Assembly: GCA_910578305.1 (NCBI GenBank)
Contig: CAJTQH010000024.1
Coordinates: 1-26,230, forward strand
Direction of reading: 5' to 3'
Source: an uncultured Muribaculaceae bacterium
GTDB lineage: Bacteria; Bacteroidota; Bacteroidia; Bacteroidales; Muribaculaceae
Length of the DNA stretch: 26,230 bases
This document shows positions 8,074 through 16,377 of the stretch, piece after piece. A model generated the notes under the pieces. It was not told the origin of the DNA and did no database searches. It saw nothing but the letters and a program-made list of their open reading frames with translations. A program made the translations under genes and the position numbers. How positions within the stretch are numbered: position 1 is the stretch's first letter; every line of letters starts with the position of its first letter.

Positions 8074-9081
8074 CTATCGCTTGTGCTCCAGAATATACTG
8101 TGCTATCTGCACGGCATTGAGAGCCGCTCCCTTCTTAATCTGATCACCGACCACCCAGAACGAAAGTCCGCACGGATCGGTAATATCCTTGCGCAGGCGG
8201 CCCACAAATACCGGATCCTTGTCCGCTATATCAAGAGGCATTGGATACACCTTGTCGGCCGGAGAGTCAAGTACTACCAGACCTTCGGCGGATGCAAAAG
8301 CTTCACGAGCCTGCTCCACCGACACCGGAGCCTCGGTCTGAACCCACACAGCCTCACTGTGGGCACGCATCACCGGAACACGCACACAGGTAGCGCTCAC
8401 ATCGAGTCCCGGCGCATGCATTATCTTTTTAGTTTCATTGTACATCTTCATCTCCTCTTTTGTGTATCCGTTGTCCATAAACACGTCCACATGAGGTATC
8501 ACATTGTAAGCCAACTGATAGGCAAATTTCTCTACCGTAGGTTCCTCGCCGCGCTGAAGCTGACCGTACTGAGCCACCAGTTCGTCCATAGCTGCAGCAC
8601 CGGCGCCGCTTGCAGCCTGATATGTAGCCACATGCACGCGCCGTATAGGCGATATATCATTGATGGGCTTGAGAGCCACGACCATCTGTATTGTAGTGCA
8701 GTTAGGATTGGCTATGATGCGTCGGGGAGTATTGAATGCATCCTCACCGTTGACTTCGGGCACTACCAGAGGCACATCGTCGTCCATACGGAAAGCACTT
8801 GAGTTGTCTATCATCAGGGCACCATGTTTTGTGATGGTTTCGGCAAACTCTTTCGACACGGATGCACCGGCCGATGTAAAGGCTATGTCTATGTCCTTGA
8901 AGTCGTCGCCATGCTTCAGTTCTTTCACCACATGATCCTGACCTCTGAACTTATATACACGTCCGGCACTGCGCTTCGATCCGAAAAGTGTGAGCTGATC
9001 GACCGGAAAGTTCTGCTCTTCGAGCACTCGTATGAATTCTTGACCGACGGCACCACTGGCACCAACTATAGCTACATTCAT
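8074..9081 (-). CDS. asd: Aspartate-semialdehyde dehydrogenase
   Basis: A 335-residue enzyme that reduces aspartyl phosphate to aspartate semialdehyde with NADPH, the branch point to lysine, diaminopimelate, threonine and methionine. It has the nucleotide-binding GASGAVG (residues 7-13), SAGASVS, DNSSAFRMD, the catalytic cysteine in NPNCTT (C128) and the catalytic histidine in RAHSEAV (H241). Length is normal and no key residue is missing. It is the first gene of a minus-strand pair with the antiporter and diverges from the C10 peptidase gene across a 183-base spacer. Confidence 0.97.
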   Translation of the reverse strand: MNVAIVGASGAVGQEFIRVLEEQNFPVDQLTLFGSKRSAGRVYKFRGQDHVVKELKHGDDFKDIDIAFTSAGASVSKEFAETITKHGALMIDNSSAFRMDDDVPLVVPEVNGEDAFNTPRRIIANPNCTTIQMVVALKPINDISPIRRVHVATYQAASGAGAAAMDELVAQYGQLQRGEEPTVEKFAYQLAYNVIPHVDVFMDNGYTKEEMKMYNETKKIMHAPGLDVSATCVRVPVMRAHSEAVWVQTEAPVSVEQAREAFASAEGLVVLDSPADKVYPMPLDIADKDPVFVGRLRKDITDPCGLSFWVVGDQIKKGAALNAVQIAQYILEHKR

Positions 9082-9112
9082 AATACAAATAACGGTTTTG
9101 CAAAATATTGTG

Positions 9113-9120
9113 CAAAAATA
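9113..9120 (-). promoter_or_regulatory. Putative -7 element for asd
   Basis: On the minus strand TATTTTTG fits TAnnTTTG, 31 bases before the asd start. No TTTG is seen at the -33 position, so this is a weaker call. Confidence 0.4.
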
Positions 9121-9171
9121 CTCAATAAATTCGAAATTAACTATATTTGCAGAAACACAAACTTCCTAAAA

Positions 9172-9204
9172 TTTGCATTGCTGACATTTGTTGCAATAAT
9201 TTTG
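9172..9204 (+). promoter_or_regulatory. C10 peptidase promoter, Bacteroidetes type
   Basis: TTTG (9172-9175) and TAATTTTG (9197-9204) match both Bacteroidetes elements with 21 bases between them. The start site would be near 9210, giving a leader of about 55 bases before the ATG at 9265. A second -7 match, TATATTTG at 9142-9149, lacks a -33 partner. Confidence 0.72.
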
Positions 9205-9264
9205 ATCACATTATAACCACATACGGATACAAGACAGTACAAACAAAATTCTATACTTTAGATT

Positions 9265-12200
9265 ATGACAACAATAATCAAACGTTATTTCACCTTATTT
9301 ATATTTGCAATCGTTTTATCAGCCACAAGTAGTCACGCTCGCTCACTGTCTCCTCAAGAAGCACTTGACCGCGCGTTAACCGCTACCGTTCATGACAAAC
9401 TGTCTGTTTTGTCAGCCAACGCAGACAAAGCCCATTACACTCTTGCAAAAGCCACACCGGAATACTATGTTTTCAATAGCGAAGGCGGCGGTTACATGAT
9501 TGTATCCGCCGACGACCGCATATATGAGATACTTGCTGACGTGGAAAATGGCTCCTTCAATCCCGACAGCATACCGGGTCTTAAATGGATTACGGATCTA
9601 TACGCCGCCGAAATCCGAGAGTTTATTACAGAGGACGACATGGGGCATAAAGCAACAGGTCAGTTATCATTGACTGAAGAAGCATCAACCCTGCCCTCTC
9701 TTTACGCTCAATGGACGGATATAAGCCCGATAATGACAACCCGCTGGGGTCAATTCAGCCCATACAATGACTTATGTCCGATCAAAAACGGAGTCCGTAG
9801 CGTCACCGGCTGCACAGCCACTGCCATGGCACAGGTAGTAAAAGCCATAGGCCATTATCAAGGAACAGGATACAAAAACATAGGATCTGACGAACGAGGG
9901 AATCCTATTGAATTCGATTACGCCTCAGCAGAGTTTGATCTCCATGGCATGAAAGATGTATATGACTCAGAATCAACCGCCAAGGAAAAGAATGAAATAG
10001 CAAATCTCATGCTTGCTTGCGGAGTAGGCACAAACATGAAATATAGCAATGAGGCCAGTGGTGCATTCACACGTTATGTATCGACAGCACTTATAGACCA
10101 CTTTGGCTTTGATCCGGACTACACTTGCTTAATGAAACGGCAATACTTCAATGCCGCAGACTGGGAACGTGTCATATACACCGAACTATCTTTGGGACGC
10201 CCCGTGCATTATGCCGGTGGCAATCATGCTTTTGTAATCGACGGATATCGCAGGCATGGTCTTTATCATGTCAATTGGGGTTGGGATGGCGCTCAACAAG
10301 GCTATTTCCGCCTGTCAGCACTGATTACGCCGCTAACCAATGATAACTTCAGCTCTGGACAAGAATTGTCAAAGTCCGTTCCTCTTGGAGCTGATCCAGG
10401 ATATATGCCGCATGATGTACAAGGACTGATCGGCGGATTATCATGCAACCCAGACGGAACACTCAACATAAGTTTTACAAGTCGTGGGGTCAATCCTGAC
10501 ACATCACTCGGCATAATTATCCTGAACGAGAACGGCAAAATAGTGGATCGTATAGTATTTTGGACTGGCTACAATCTCTTTAACAGCTCTACCGTCCGAG
10601 ATCCTAAAAAATCTTACGACTTTACAGCTCTCAACCTACCGGCCGGTGTTTACTCAGTCTATCCGGCATACAAGAGTGGTACTGAGACCAAACTGCATGT
10701 TGCCGGTCAACACAATAGCCTTCCGCATTACATACTTCTGACAGTAAATGCCGACGGACAATACGATTGCTCCAACATGAAGTCTTCCATACATCTTGCC
10801 GAAGTCTCATTGCCGGAGAGTTGCTATTCCGGATACCCGGCAGATATAACACTCACTATGGTAAACAACATGCCGATGGATTACTCCGGCACCTTGACTA
10901 TCTCATTAGTACGCGATGAGACCGATACAGACAATACATGCAGCATGCAAACAGACATCAGTATATATTCCGGTGACAATAAATCAGCGACATGCACACT
11001 TTTTTTATGCGACAATGAAAACAATCCCCTGACTCCGGGCACCTATACAATAACCGTCACCGACAACTATGGGATACGCGTGGATGACGGTGAATTCGTT
11101 ATGACCGTATCCGAAGGAACACCAAAAAACAATTGGTCTTCTTTTGAAAATCTGAGAATTGAAAACGCAGAAGAAATACCGGAAATACTTTCGCAAGGAA
11201 CTATTTGGCCTCATACAGCACAAGTTGTATGCTCTCAAAGCAAGAAAGTGAATATTGGAGTGACTTTCTACAACCCTGACAAAAACACAATAGTAAAAAA
11301 CTTCTACATCTACAATTCTACGATAAATATAGGCAGCAAGTACTATCTGTATTCCGCCGATGATTTCACAATCGACATTCCATTCGGCACATACGACGTG
11401 GCATATACAAACAACTTAAGCCAGATATCCGCTCGGAAAAGAGTCAGGATAAGCCAAGAAAGCAATGGCTTGTGGTTTGCCCCAAAAGGAGAAAATGAAG
11501 CATCCGTCACAGGCCTTCACCCCGAATACTATAGCAGAGACATCACTATCCCGGAAATAATCGAATTCAACGGTATTGAATATCCTGTAACAGACATTAA
11601 CGCAGGTGCATTTGCCGGCTGTGCATCTCTTCAGTCTGTAATCATTCCTTCATCGGTAAACCACATAGGGACAAACGCATTTGCATACTGCGGAGCATTG
11701 GAACAAATACAGCTACACAGCCCCATCCCATCATTCAAGTATATAAACCATATAGCCCCGGGGCTGCCAAACACCTGCAGCATATATACCACATGTTCAG
11801 CATGGGAAAGCTATAATAAAAATTGCAAACGCGACAATCTGTATTCACTGATTGAATCAATCGAATCCCGGTCTATAATCGCCGATGGTTCAAGCCAAAC
11901 AATACTGACGGTCAAACCATCGCACTCTGCAATAAATAAAAATTTCAACATTTACCCTGTGGACAACAGCATCGATCCGGTCGCAACGATCTCAGTATCT
12001 GATGTCCAAACCGGTCATATCGTTCTTGACATCACACCGTTAAGATCAGGAACACAGATGTTTAAGATTGAATCGCATCAACTTGGAATAGAACCTGCAT
12101 TCATTACATTGACTGTATCCGATACAAGCGGTATCGATAGTCCGGAAACCGACACAGACATATCCGGCAATGTCGAAATCATGTATAATCTACATGGACA

Positions 12201-12294
12201 GCCAATCTACGACAAATCCAATTGTCAGGCCGGAATATATATAATTGTCAAAGGCAATAAAACAGAAAAAATAATCATCCCGCACAAAAAATGA
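9265..12294 (+). CDS. Secreted C10 (streptopain-like) cysteine peptidase with LRR segment and T9SS-type C-terminus
   Basis: A 1009-residue exported protease. A signal peptide (about residues 1-25, cleavage near SSHARS) is followed by a Spi-like propeptide (about 28-120) with EYYVFNSEGGGYMIVSADDR. The catalytic domain has the nucleophile in VTGCTATAMAQ (C183) and the histidine in GGNHAFVIDGY (H321), then YHVNWGWDG. After about residue 385 come beta-rich modules. A short BspA-type leucine-rich segment (about 763-815, with AFAGCASLQSVIIPSSV) follows. The last 55 residues (YNLHGQPIYD, AGIYIIVKGNKTEKI) look like a type A T9SS sorting domain, so secretion by the system encoded at 16378-23255 is likely. 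The gene looks AT-richer than its neighbours. Substrate unknown. Confidence 0.9.
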   Translation: MTTIIKRYFTLFIFAIVLSATSSHARSLSPQEALDRALTATVHDKLSVLSANADKAHYTLAKATPEYYVFNSEGGGYMIVSADDRIYEILADVENGSFNPDSIPGLKWITDLYAAEIREFITEDDMGHKATGQLSLTEEASTLPSLYAQWTDISPIMTTRWGQFSPYNDLCPIKNGVRSVTGCTATAMAQVVKAIGHYQGTGYKNIGSDERGNPIEFDYASAEFDLHGMKDVYDSESTAKEKNEIANLMLACGVGTNMKYSNEASGAFTRYVSTALIDHFGFDPDYTCLMKRQYFNAADWERVIYTELSLGRPVHYAGGNHAFVIDGYRRHGLYHVNWGWDGAQQGYFRLSALITPLTNDNFSSGQELSKSVPLGADPGYMPHDVQGLIGGLSCNPDGTLNISFTSRGVNPDTSLGIIILNENGKIVDRIVFWTGYNLFNSSTVRDPKKSYDFTALNLPAGVYSVYPAYKSGTETKLHVAGQHNSLPHYILLTVNADGQYDCSNMKSSIHLAEVSLPESCYSGYPADITLTMVNNMPMDYSGTLTISLVRDETDTDNTCSMQTDISIYSGDNKSATCTLFLCDNENNPLTPGTYTITVTDNYGIRVDDGEFVMTVSEGTPKNNWSSFENLRIENAEEIPEILSQGTIWPHTAQVVCSQSKKVNIGVTFYNPDKNTIVKNFYIYNSTINIGSKYYLYSADDFTIDIPFGTYDVAYTNNLSQISARKRVRISQESNGLWFAPKGENEASVTGLHPEYYSRDITIPEIIEFNGIEYPVTDINAGAFAGCASLQSVIIPSSVNHIGTNAFAYCGALEQIQLHSPIPSFKYINHIAPGLPNTCSIYTTCSAWESYNKNCKRDNLYSLIESIESRSIIADGSSQTILTVKPSHSAINKNFNIYPVDNSIDPVATISVSDVQTGHIVLDITPLRSGTQMFKIESHQLGIEPAFITLTVSDTSGIDSPETDTDISGNVEIMYNLHGQPIYDKSNCQAGIYIIVKGNKTEKIIIPHKK

Positions 12295-12324
12295 AACGTT
12301 ACATTTCATCAGTCTCTGTTTTAT

Positions 12325-12366
12325 AAAAGCAATGGTGCAGGTTGTAAAACCTGCACCATTGCTTTT
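12325..12366. terminator. Perfect bidirectional hairpin terminator
   Basis: Two perfectly complementary 19-base arms (12325-12343 and 12348-12366) enclose a 4-base GTAA loop. The outer bases are AAAA on the left and TTTT on the right, so either strand's transcript ends the hairpin in a short U run. It lies between the converging ends of the C10 peptidase gene (12294) and the 82-residue gene (12387) and should end both. Confidence 0.88.
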
Positions 12367-12386
12367 ACTTCTCATCCATACATAAT

Positions 12387-12635
12387 CTACAGCCGGTTGG
12401 CATAGGAGATAATTATTGGAGAATGTATCTCAACCCCATATTGCCTGGCACGAGCTATAATAACACGTGCCAACTTTGACTTTAGATTTTCAGGACAATA
12501 ACGGAAATATGATTCAGCGGCACGCACATGAGCTGCATCGGGCATTGGGTATTCCCTAAGTTCAGGCAGCCCGAACACTTCCGACGGAAATTCATTCCGC
12601 TCCTTATACGACAGATGATCCGATGATTGCTTCAT
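12387..12635 (-). CDS. Small conserved hypothetical protein (82 aa)
   Basis: An 82-residue protein without signal peptide or membrane segment. The middle reads GLPELREYPMPDAAHVRAA...YFRYCPEN, followed by a basic helix (LKSKLARVIIARARQYGVEI). This layout (a 'y-P-x-x-D-x-x-H-v-r-x-A' motif, then a helix ending in a gly-val-glu) resembles small proteins often annotated DUF6582 or phage-associated. No prophage genes surround it. It starts 30 bases after the barrel gene on the same strand, so the two may share a transcript. Function unknown; coding status is supported by the motif-like region and the flanking terminator. Confidence 0.65.
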   Translation of the reverse strand: MKQSSDHLSYKERNEFPSEVFGLPELREYPMPDAAHVRAAESYFRYCPENLKSKLARVIIARARQYGVEIHSPIIISYANRL

Positions 12636-12665
12636 GATCCGATAATAATCTAACCTAATCTTTGA

Positions 12666-13187
12666 TCAGAAATTCACTCGCATGCCTACCTGAAGTAACC
12701 CCTGCACACCGAATCCGGCCTCTCCAAACATGGTAAACATCGGCGTCAGCTGTACATCCACACCCACAGGCGAAAGCTGGAATGCGAAATAAGTCTTGTT
12801 GTAAGCATCGTCATGACGCGGCTGCATATGCGATATCTCAGCGCCAACACCCAGATGTCCGTATACCGTAAGCAGACGATTGCTATAATAATCGTAGCGT
12901 CCGTTGATCATAATTGCATGGTAAGCGATATTGCTGCTTTCCGGCCCCTTGGTGGTAGTGCTTGAGAACGTATACGACGGTCCTATCCAGAATTTAGGCA
13001 ACACCTTTACATTAAACCCGAGATTGAGCGCACCCCAGGCATTGTTGACCCCATGCCAGCCGTCATGATAATCAGCGGCATCCATCAGTGTATACCCGCC
13101 ATAACTTGCCGATATATTCATTTTCTGAGCCTGTGCTCCGAATGTCATGCCCACTGCGGCAATAAGAGCGATAATTAACTTTTTCAT
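12666..13187 (-). CDS. Outer-membrane beta-barrel protein (OmpX/porin-like)
   Basis: A 173-residue exported protein. The first 20 residues are a clear signal peptide (MKKLIIALIAAVGMTFGAQA-Q). The mature part alternates polar and hydrophobic residues with frequent aromatic strand ends (for example FWIGPSYTF, YGHLGVGAEI) and ends in VGMRVNF; a C-terminal phenylalanine is typical of outer-membrane barrel proteins. About 150 mature residues would suit eight strands. It heads a two-gene unit with the 82-residue gene and diverges from ybaK. Ligand or role unknown. Confidence 0.78.
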   Translation of the reverse strand: MKKLIIALIAAVGMTFGAQAQKMNISASYGGYTLMDAADYHDGWHGVNNAWGALNLGFNVKVLPKFWIGPSYTFSSTTTKGPESSNIAYHAIMINGRYDYYSNRLLTVYGHLGVGAEISHMQPRHDDAYNKTYFAFQLSPVGVDVQLTPMFTMFGEAGFGVQGLLQVGMRVNF

Positions 13188-13236
13188 AAATCACGAAACG
13201 GGGATAAAAGAGTTTTTAACTGTATTATTTTTCTTA

Positions 13237-13244
13237 CAAACTTA
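13237..13244 (-). promoter_or_regulatory. Putative -7 element for the barrel gene
   Basis: On the minus strand TAAGTTTG matches TAnnTTTG, 49 bases before the barrel ATG. The -33 position has a T-rich stretch but no exact TTTG. Confidence 0.4.
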
Positions 13245-13283
13245 AAAACACACCAATCTCCATAAAAGTTGCCGCAAAATAGT

Positions 13284-13291
13284 TAACTTTG
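13284..13291 (+). promoter_or_regulatory. Putative -7 element for the ybaK-aroC operon
   Basis: TAACTTTG matches TAnnTTTG, 49 bases before the ybaK ATG. No -33 TTTG is visible. It sits inside a small inverted repeat, GCAAA (13274-13278) and TTTGC (13288-13292), which could be an operator or chance. Confidence 0.48.
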
Positions 13292-13340
13292 CAATCCGGT
13301 TTCATCTCAGCATAGTTTACGTCTGATAAATCAATATATT

Positions 13341-13850
13341 ATGGCACACTCAGTCAAAACAAACGCAGCCCGACTGCTCGACCGTGCCGGAATAGCCTAC
13401 CGGCTCATTCCATATACCGTCGACGAAAACGATCTTGCCGCCACTCACGTGGCTCAAGAACTTGGCGAAGACATAAGTCAGGTATTCAAGACTCTCGTGC
13501 TCCACGGTGACCGTTGCGGACACTTTGTCTGTGTAGTGCCGGGTGATGCAGAAGTCGACCTGAAGAAAGCAGCCAAAGCCGCCGGAGCTAAAAAAGCCGA
13601 CCTCATTCCAATGAAAGAGCTGCTGCCACTCACCGGATACACCCGCGGCGGATGCTCTCCAATAGGTATGCGCAAGCCGTTTCCTACCTACATACACTCT
13701 TCGGCATCTGCCCACAGCGAAATATTCATAAGCGCTGGTGTGCGCGGACTGCAGATAGCCATTGATCCGGCCGACCTGATACGCTTCGTAGGGGCACATG
13801 TCACAGACCTCACATCCTCTACCAAACCTCAATCCGATACCTCAAAATGA
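13341..13850 (+). CDS. ybaK: Cys-tRNA(Pro)/Cys-tRNA(Cys) deacylase YbaK
   Basis: A 169-residue cytoplasmic editing enzyme that removes cysteine mischarged on tRNA(Pro), and is known also to act on Cys-tRNA(Cys). It carries the lysine in SQVFKTLV (K50, equivalent to K46 of E. coli YbaK), the VDLKKAAKAAGAKK segment, GGCSPIG and the late SAGVRGLQI strand. Length is close to E. coli YbaK with a slightly longer tail. Its stop overlaps the aroC start by four bases (ATGA), indicating translational coupling. It is first in an operon with aroC and a radical SAM gene. Confidence 0.9.
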   Translation: MAHSVKTNAARLLDRAGIAYRLIPYTVDENDLAATHVAQELGEDISQVFKTLVLHGDRCGHFVCVVPGDAEVDLKKAAKAAGAKKADLIPMKELLPLTGYTRGGCSPIGMRKPFPTYIHSSASAHSEIFISAGVRGLQIAIDPADLIRFVGAHVTDLTSSTKPQSDTSK

Positions 13851-14923
13851 ACACATTCGGCCAAATATTCCGACTCACCACATTCGGCGAGTCACACGGA
13901 TCAGCCATCGGAGGCATCATCGACGGCACTCCTGCCGGAGTATCCATAGACTTTGATGCCATCCGTACACAGATGCGTCGACGTCGTCCGGGGCAATCGC
14001 AGATTGTGACCCAGCGCAATGAGCCCGACGAAGTACAATTTCTCTCAGGCATATTCGAGGGCACTACCACAGGAACACCCATCGGATTCACCATAGCCAA
14101 CTCCGATAACAGATCGGCCGACTACGAAGCCATGCGCCATACATTCCGCCCATCTCACGCCGACTACACTTACACAGCCAAATACGGCCTGCGCGATCAT
14201 CGTGGGGGCGGTCGGTCATCGGCCCGCGAGACTGCCGCAAGAGTAGCTGCCGGAGCCATTGCCTCACAAGTTCTCGCACAAGCAGGCATACACGTTTACG
14301 CATACACATCCCAGGTCGGACATATAGCTCTGCCTGCAGGATACAGCCACTACGATCCGGCACTCATCGACTCCAATCCGGTACGTTGTCCCGATCCCGA
14401 CACAGCATTACGTATGCAGGCTCTGATCGAAAGAGTAAAATCGGCCGGTGACACCATAGGAGGTATCATCACAGGAGTCATCAAAGGATGTCCTCCGGGA
14501 CTTGGAGATCCGGTATTCGGAAAACTCCAGTCGCGGCTGGCTGCTGCTATGATGTCTATCAATGCTGCAAAAGGCTTCGACTACGGACTCGGATTTACCG
14601 ATGCCTGCCACCTCGGAAGCGAAGTCACCGACAGCTTCACCACCGCACCCGACGGCACAGTGCGCACTATGACCAATCACTCAGGAGGCATACAAGGAGG
14701 AATATCCAACGGAGAAGACATCTATTTCCGAGTGGCATTCAAGCCGGTAGCAACACTTTTGCGCGACGTGAATACAATCGACGATCTCGGACAGCCGGTG
14801 ACTATACATGCACGCGGACGCCACGATCCTTGTGTGTTGCCACGCGCGGTACCCATCGTGGAGGCCATGGCCGCAATGACAATTCTCGACTGCTGGCTTA
14901 TCAACAAAACCACCCGCATCTGA
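13847..14923 (+). CDS. aroC: Chorismate synthase
   Basis: A 358-residue FMN-dependent enzyme catalysing the last shikimate-pathway step, EPSP to chorismate, the precursor of aromatic amino acids, folate and quinones. It has GESHG (residues 14-18), MRRRRPGQS, RGGGRSSARETA (119-130) with the conserved arginines, GGIQGGISNGEDI and GRHDPC near residue 325 followed by RAVPIVEAM. Length is normal and all signature regions are present. It overlaps ybaK by four bases and shares one base with the next gene (TGATG). No other shikimate gene lies in the window. Confidence 0.97.
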   Translation: MNTFGQIFRLTTFGESHGSAIGGIIDGTPAGVSIDFDAIRTQMRRRRPGQSQIVTQRNEPDEVQFLSGIFEGTTTGTPIGFTIANSDNRSADYEAMRHTFRPSHADYTYTAKYGLRDHRGGGRSSARETAARVAAGAIASQVLAQAGIHVYAYTSQVGHIALPAGYSHYDPALIDSNPVRCPDPDTALRMQALIERVKSAGDTIGGIITGVIKGCPPGLGDPVFGKLQSRLAAAMMSINAAKGFDYGLGFTDACHLGSEVTDSFTTAPDGTVRTMTNHSGGIQGGISNGEDIYFRVAFKPVATLLRDVNTIDDLGQPVTIHARGRHDPCVLPRAVPIVEAMAAMTILDCWLINKTTRI

Positions 14924-15822
14924 TGTCAATCGCCACGCCGCCATCGTTCGCCCAGTTTATAAGCCGATATCTTCCGGGGAAAGTTCAGAAGATATCGGTA
15001 AACGCCACATTCTCATGTCCAAACCGCGACGGAACCAAAGGCCATGGAGGATGCTCGTACTGCAACAATCACTCATTTACTCCGGGCTATGCCATGACCG
15101 CCATACCTGTGGCTCAACAGATCGCCCGCGGCAAAGAATTCTTCAGCCGCAAATATCCATCTATGCGATATCTGGCCTATTTTCAATCATATACAGCTAC
15201 ACACGGCCAAAGCATAGACTTCCTTCTCGACATGTATCAGCAGGCGGTATCGACCGAAGGTGTCGACGGCATCATTATCGGAACACGACCCGACTGCATG
15301 CCGCAGAATTTGCTTGACAGACTGGCCGAGATGCGCAAAAACACATTTGTCATGGTGGAATATGGAGCCGAAAGCTCCTGGGACGACACGCTCGCCGCTG
15401 TCAACCGCTGTCACACATGGGCCGATACTGTCAATGCGGTAAAACGCACCGCCGAAGCCGACATCCCCGTCGGACTGCACCTCATCATGGGACTTCCCGA
15501 AGAGTCTCGACAGCAGATGCTTACCACTATCGACCGTGTCAACGAACTTCCTGTAGAAATAATCAAATGCCATCAGATGCAGCTTATTCGCGGCACACGT
15601 CTTGCCGACGAAGTAGCGCGCGGCATCCGCACCATACCGCAATGGAGCGCTGAAGAATACATCGATCTGTGCTGCGACATCATACGCCGTCTGCGCCTCG
15701 GCATCGCCGTAGAGCGTTTTGTGTCGCAATCTCCCGACGCATTGCTCATCACTCCTCGCTGGGGACTGAAAAACTATCAGTTCATGAATCTGCTTGCCAA
15801 TCGTCTGCGCATTACCGACTGA
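14923..15822 (+). CDS. TIGR01212-family radical SAM protein
   Basis: A 299-residue protein with a radical SAM cluster motif near the N-terminus: SCPNRDGTKGHGGCSYC gives cysteines C32, C44 and C47 in a CX11CX2C pattern, the form seen in the TIGR01212/YhcC family. Later segments, IIIGTRPDC, VEYGAESSWDDTL and GLHLIMGLPEE, match the barrel and SAM-binding regions. The family's reaction is not established. The open frame extends upstream to 14488 inside aroC, but the ATG at 14923 overlaps the aroC stop (TGATG) and begins the family's usual length. It converges on the 158-residue gene with a gap of only 7 bases. Confidence 0.92.
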   Translation: MSIATPPSFAQFISRYLPGKVQKISVNATFSCPNRDGTKGHGGCSYCNNHSFTPGYAMTAIPVAQQIARGKEFFSRKYPSMRYLAYFQSYTATHGQSIDFLLDMYQQAVSTEGVDGIIIGTRPDCMPQNLLDRLAEMRKNTFVMVEYGAESSWDDTLAAVNRCHTWADTVNAVKRTAEADIPVGLHLIMGLPEESRQQMLTTIDRVNELPVEIIKCHQMQLIRGTRLADEVARGIRTIPQWSAEEYIDLCCDIIRRLRLGIAVERFVSQSPDALLITPRWGLKNYQFMNLLANRLRITD

Positions 15823-15829
15823 CCGTAAA

Positions 15830-16306
15830 TCAGTCTCTGCAGTTCATTGCAGTTTCGCCGGCAGCCACGATGTTATCTACCAGAGTCCCAACATTATATA
15901 CCGGAAGCGGATAATGCATCAGAAACGTATTGGATGTACGCAGAGCTATCATGCCGCGCATCGCGCCCACCCCAACACTGAGCATCATTCCAAGCATGTC
16001 GGTGGTCAGAAACACTTCACCACCCTCATCATCCATCACAACGCCCAGATCGCTCACTTCAAATTCGGCCTCCACCACATAGTCGAGAAGCCGTCGCACG
16101 ATCTGCGACCGCAGCGTGGTGTAATGTGCGCCGAGTATAAGCGTCACTGTATGATGGTGACGGTTGATCCTGAATCCTGTCGACAGCCCCACGTCAACAA
16201 TCCCGCCCTCATAACGCATGAACTCCCAGCGATAGAGCTTCGTTTTCTCTTTCGATTCGCGTAGCGACACAAGCCGTACATCAAGTTCTTCCTGCTTCAT
16301 ATACAT
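15830..16306 (-). CDS. SecB-like hypothetical protein downstream of gldN
   Basis: A 158-residue protein with no signal peptide or membrane helix, so probably cytoplasmic. I do not know it by name. Its architecture recalls the SecB chaperone (155 residues in E. coli): beta-strand-like segments VTLILGAHYT and DYVVEAEFEV, then a helix-like stretch LGMMLSVGVGAMRGMIALR and a terminal YPLPVYN. Aligned from the helix arginine, YPLPVYN falls where SecB has LNLAPVN, with the same number of residues between. It starts 71 bases after gldN on the same strand and may end the T9SS transcript. A second in-frame ATG at codon 3 is also possible. Function is inferred. Confidence 0.7.
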   Translation of the reverse strand: MYMKQEELDVRLVSLRESKEKTKLYRWEFMRYEGGIVDVGLSTGFRINRHHHTVTLILGAHYTTLRSQIVRRLLDYVVEAEFEVSDLGVVMDDEGGEVFLTTDMLGMMLSVGVGAMRGMIALRTSNTFLMHYPLPVYNVGTLVDNIVAAGETAMNCRD

Positions 16307-16311
16307 ATAAC

Positions 16312-16347
16312 GGCAGCGACACTACCATTGTTCCTGATAGTGCCGCC
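16312..16347 (-). terminator. Imperfect hairpin after gldN
   Basis: In the minus-strand transcript about 10 pairs can form (outer GGCGG with a GCTGCC-type partner, inner CACTA/TAGTG) with a 3-base bulge and one G-U pair. No U run follows, and the next gene starts 5 bases later. It may attenuate rather than end transcription, or be a processing site. Confidence 0.3.
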
Positions 16348-16377
16348 GTCATTCTGTCTCATACTTGATGCAGTGTG

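Noticed and set aside
14488..14922. N-terminal extension of the radical SAM gene inside aroC
   Set aside because: It lies wholly within aroC in another frame and is Arg/His-rich; TGATG coupling gives a natural start.
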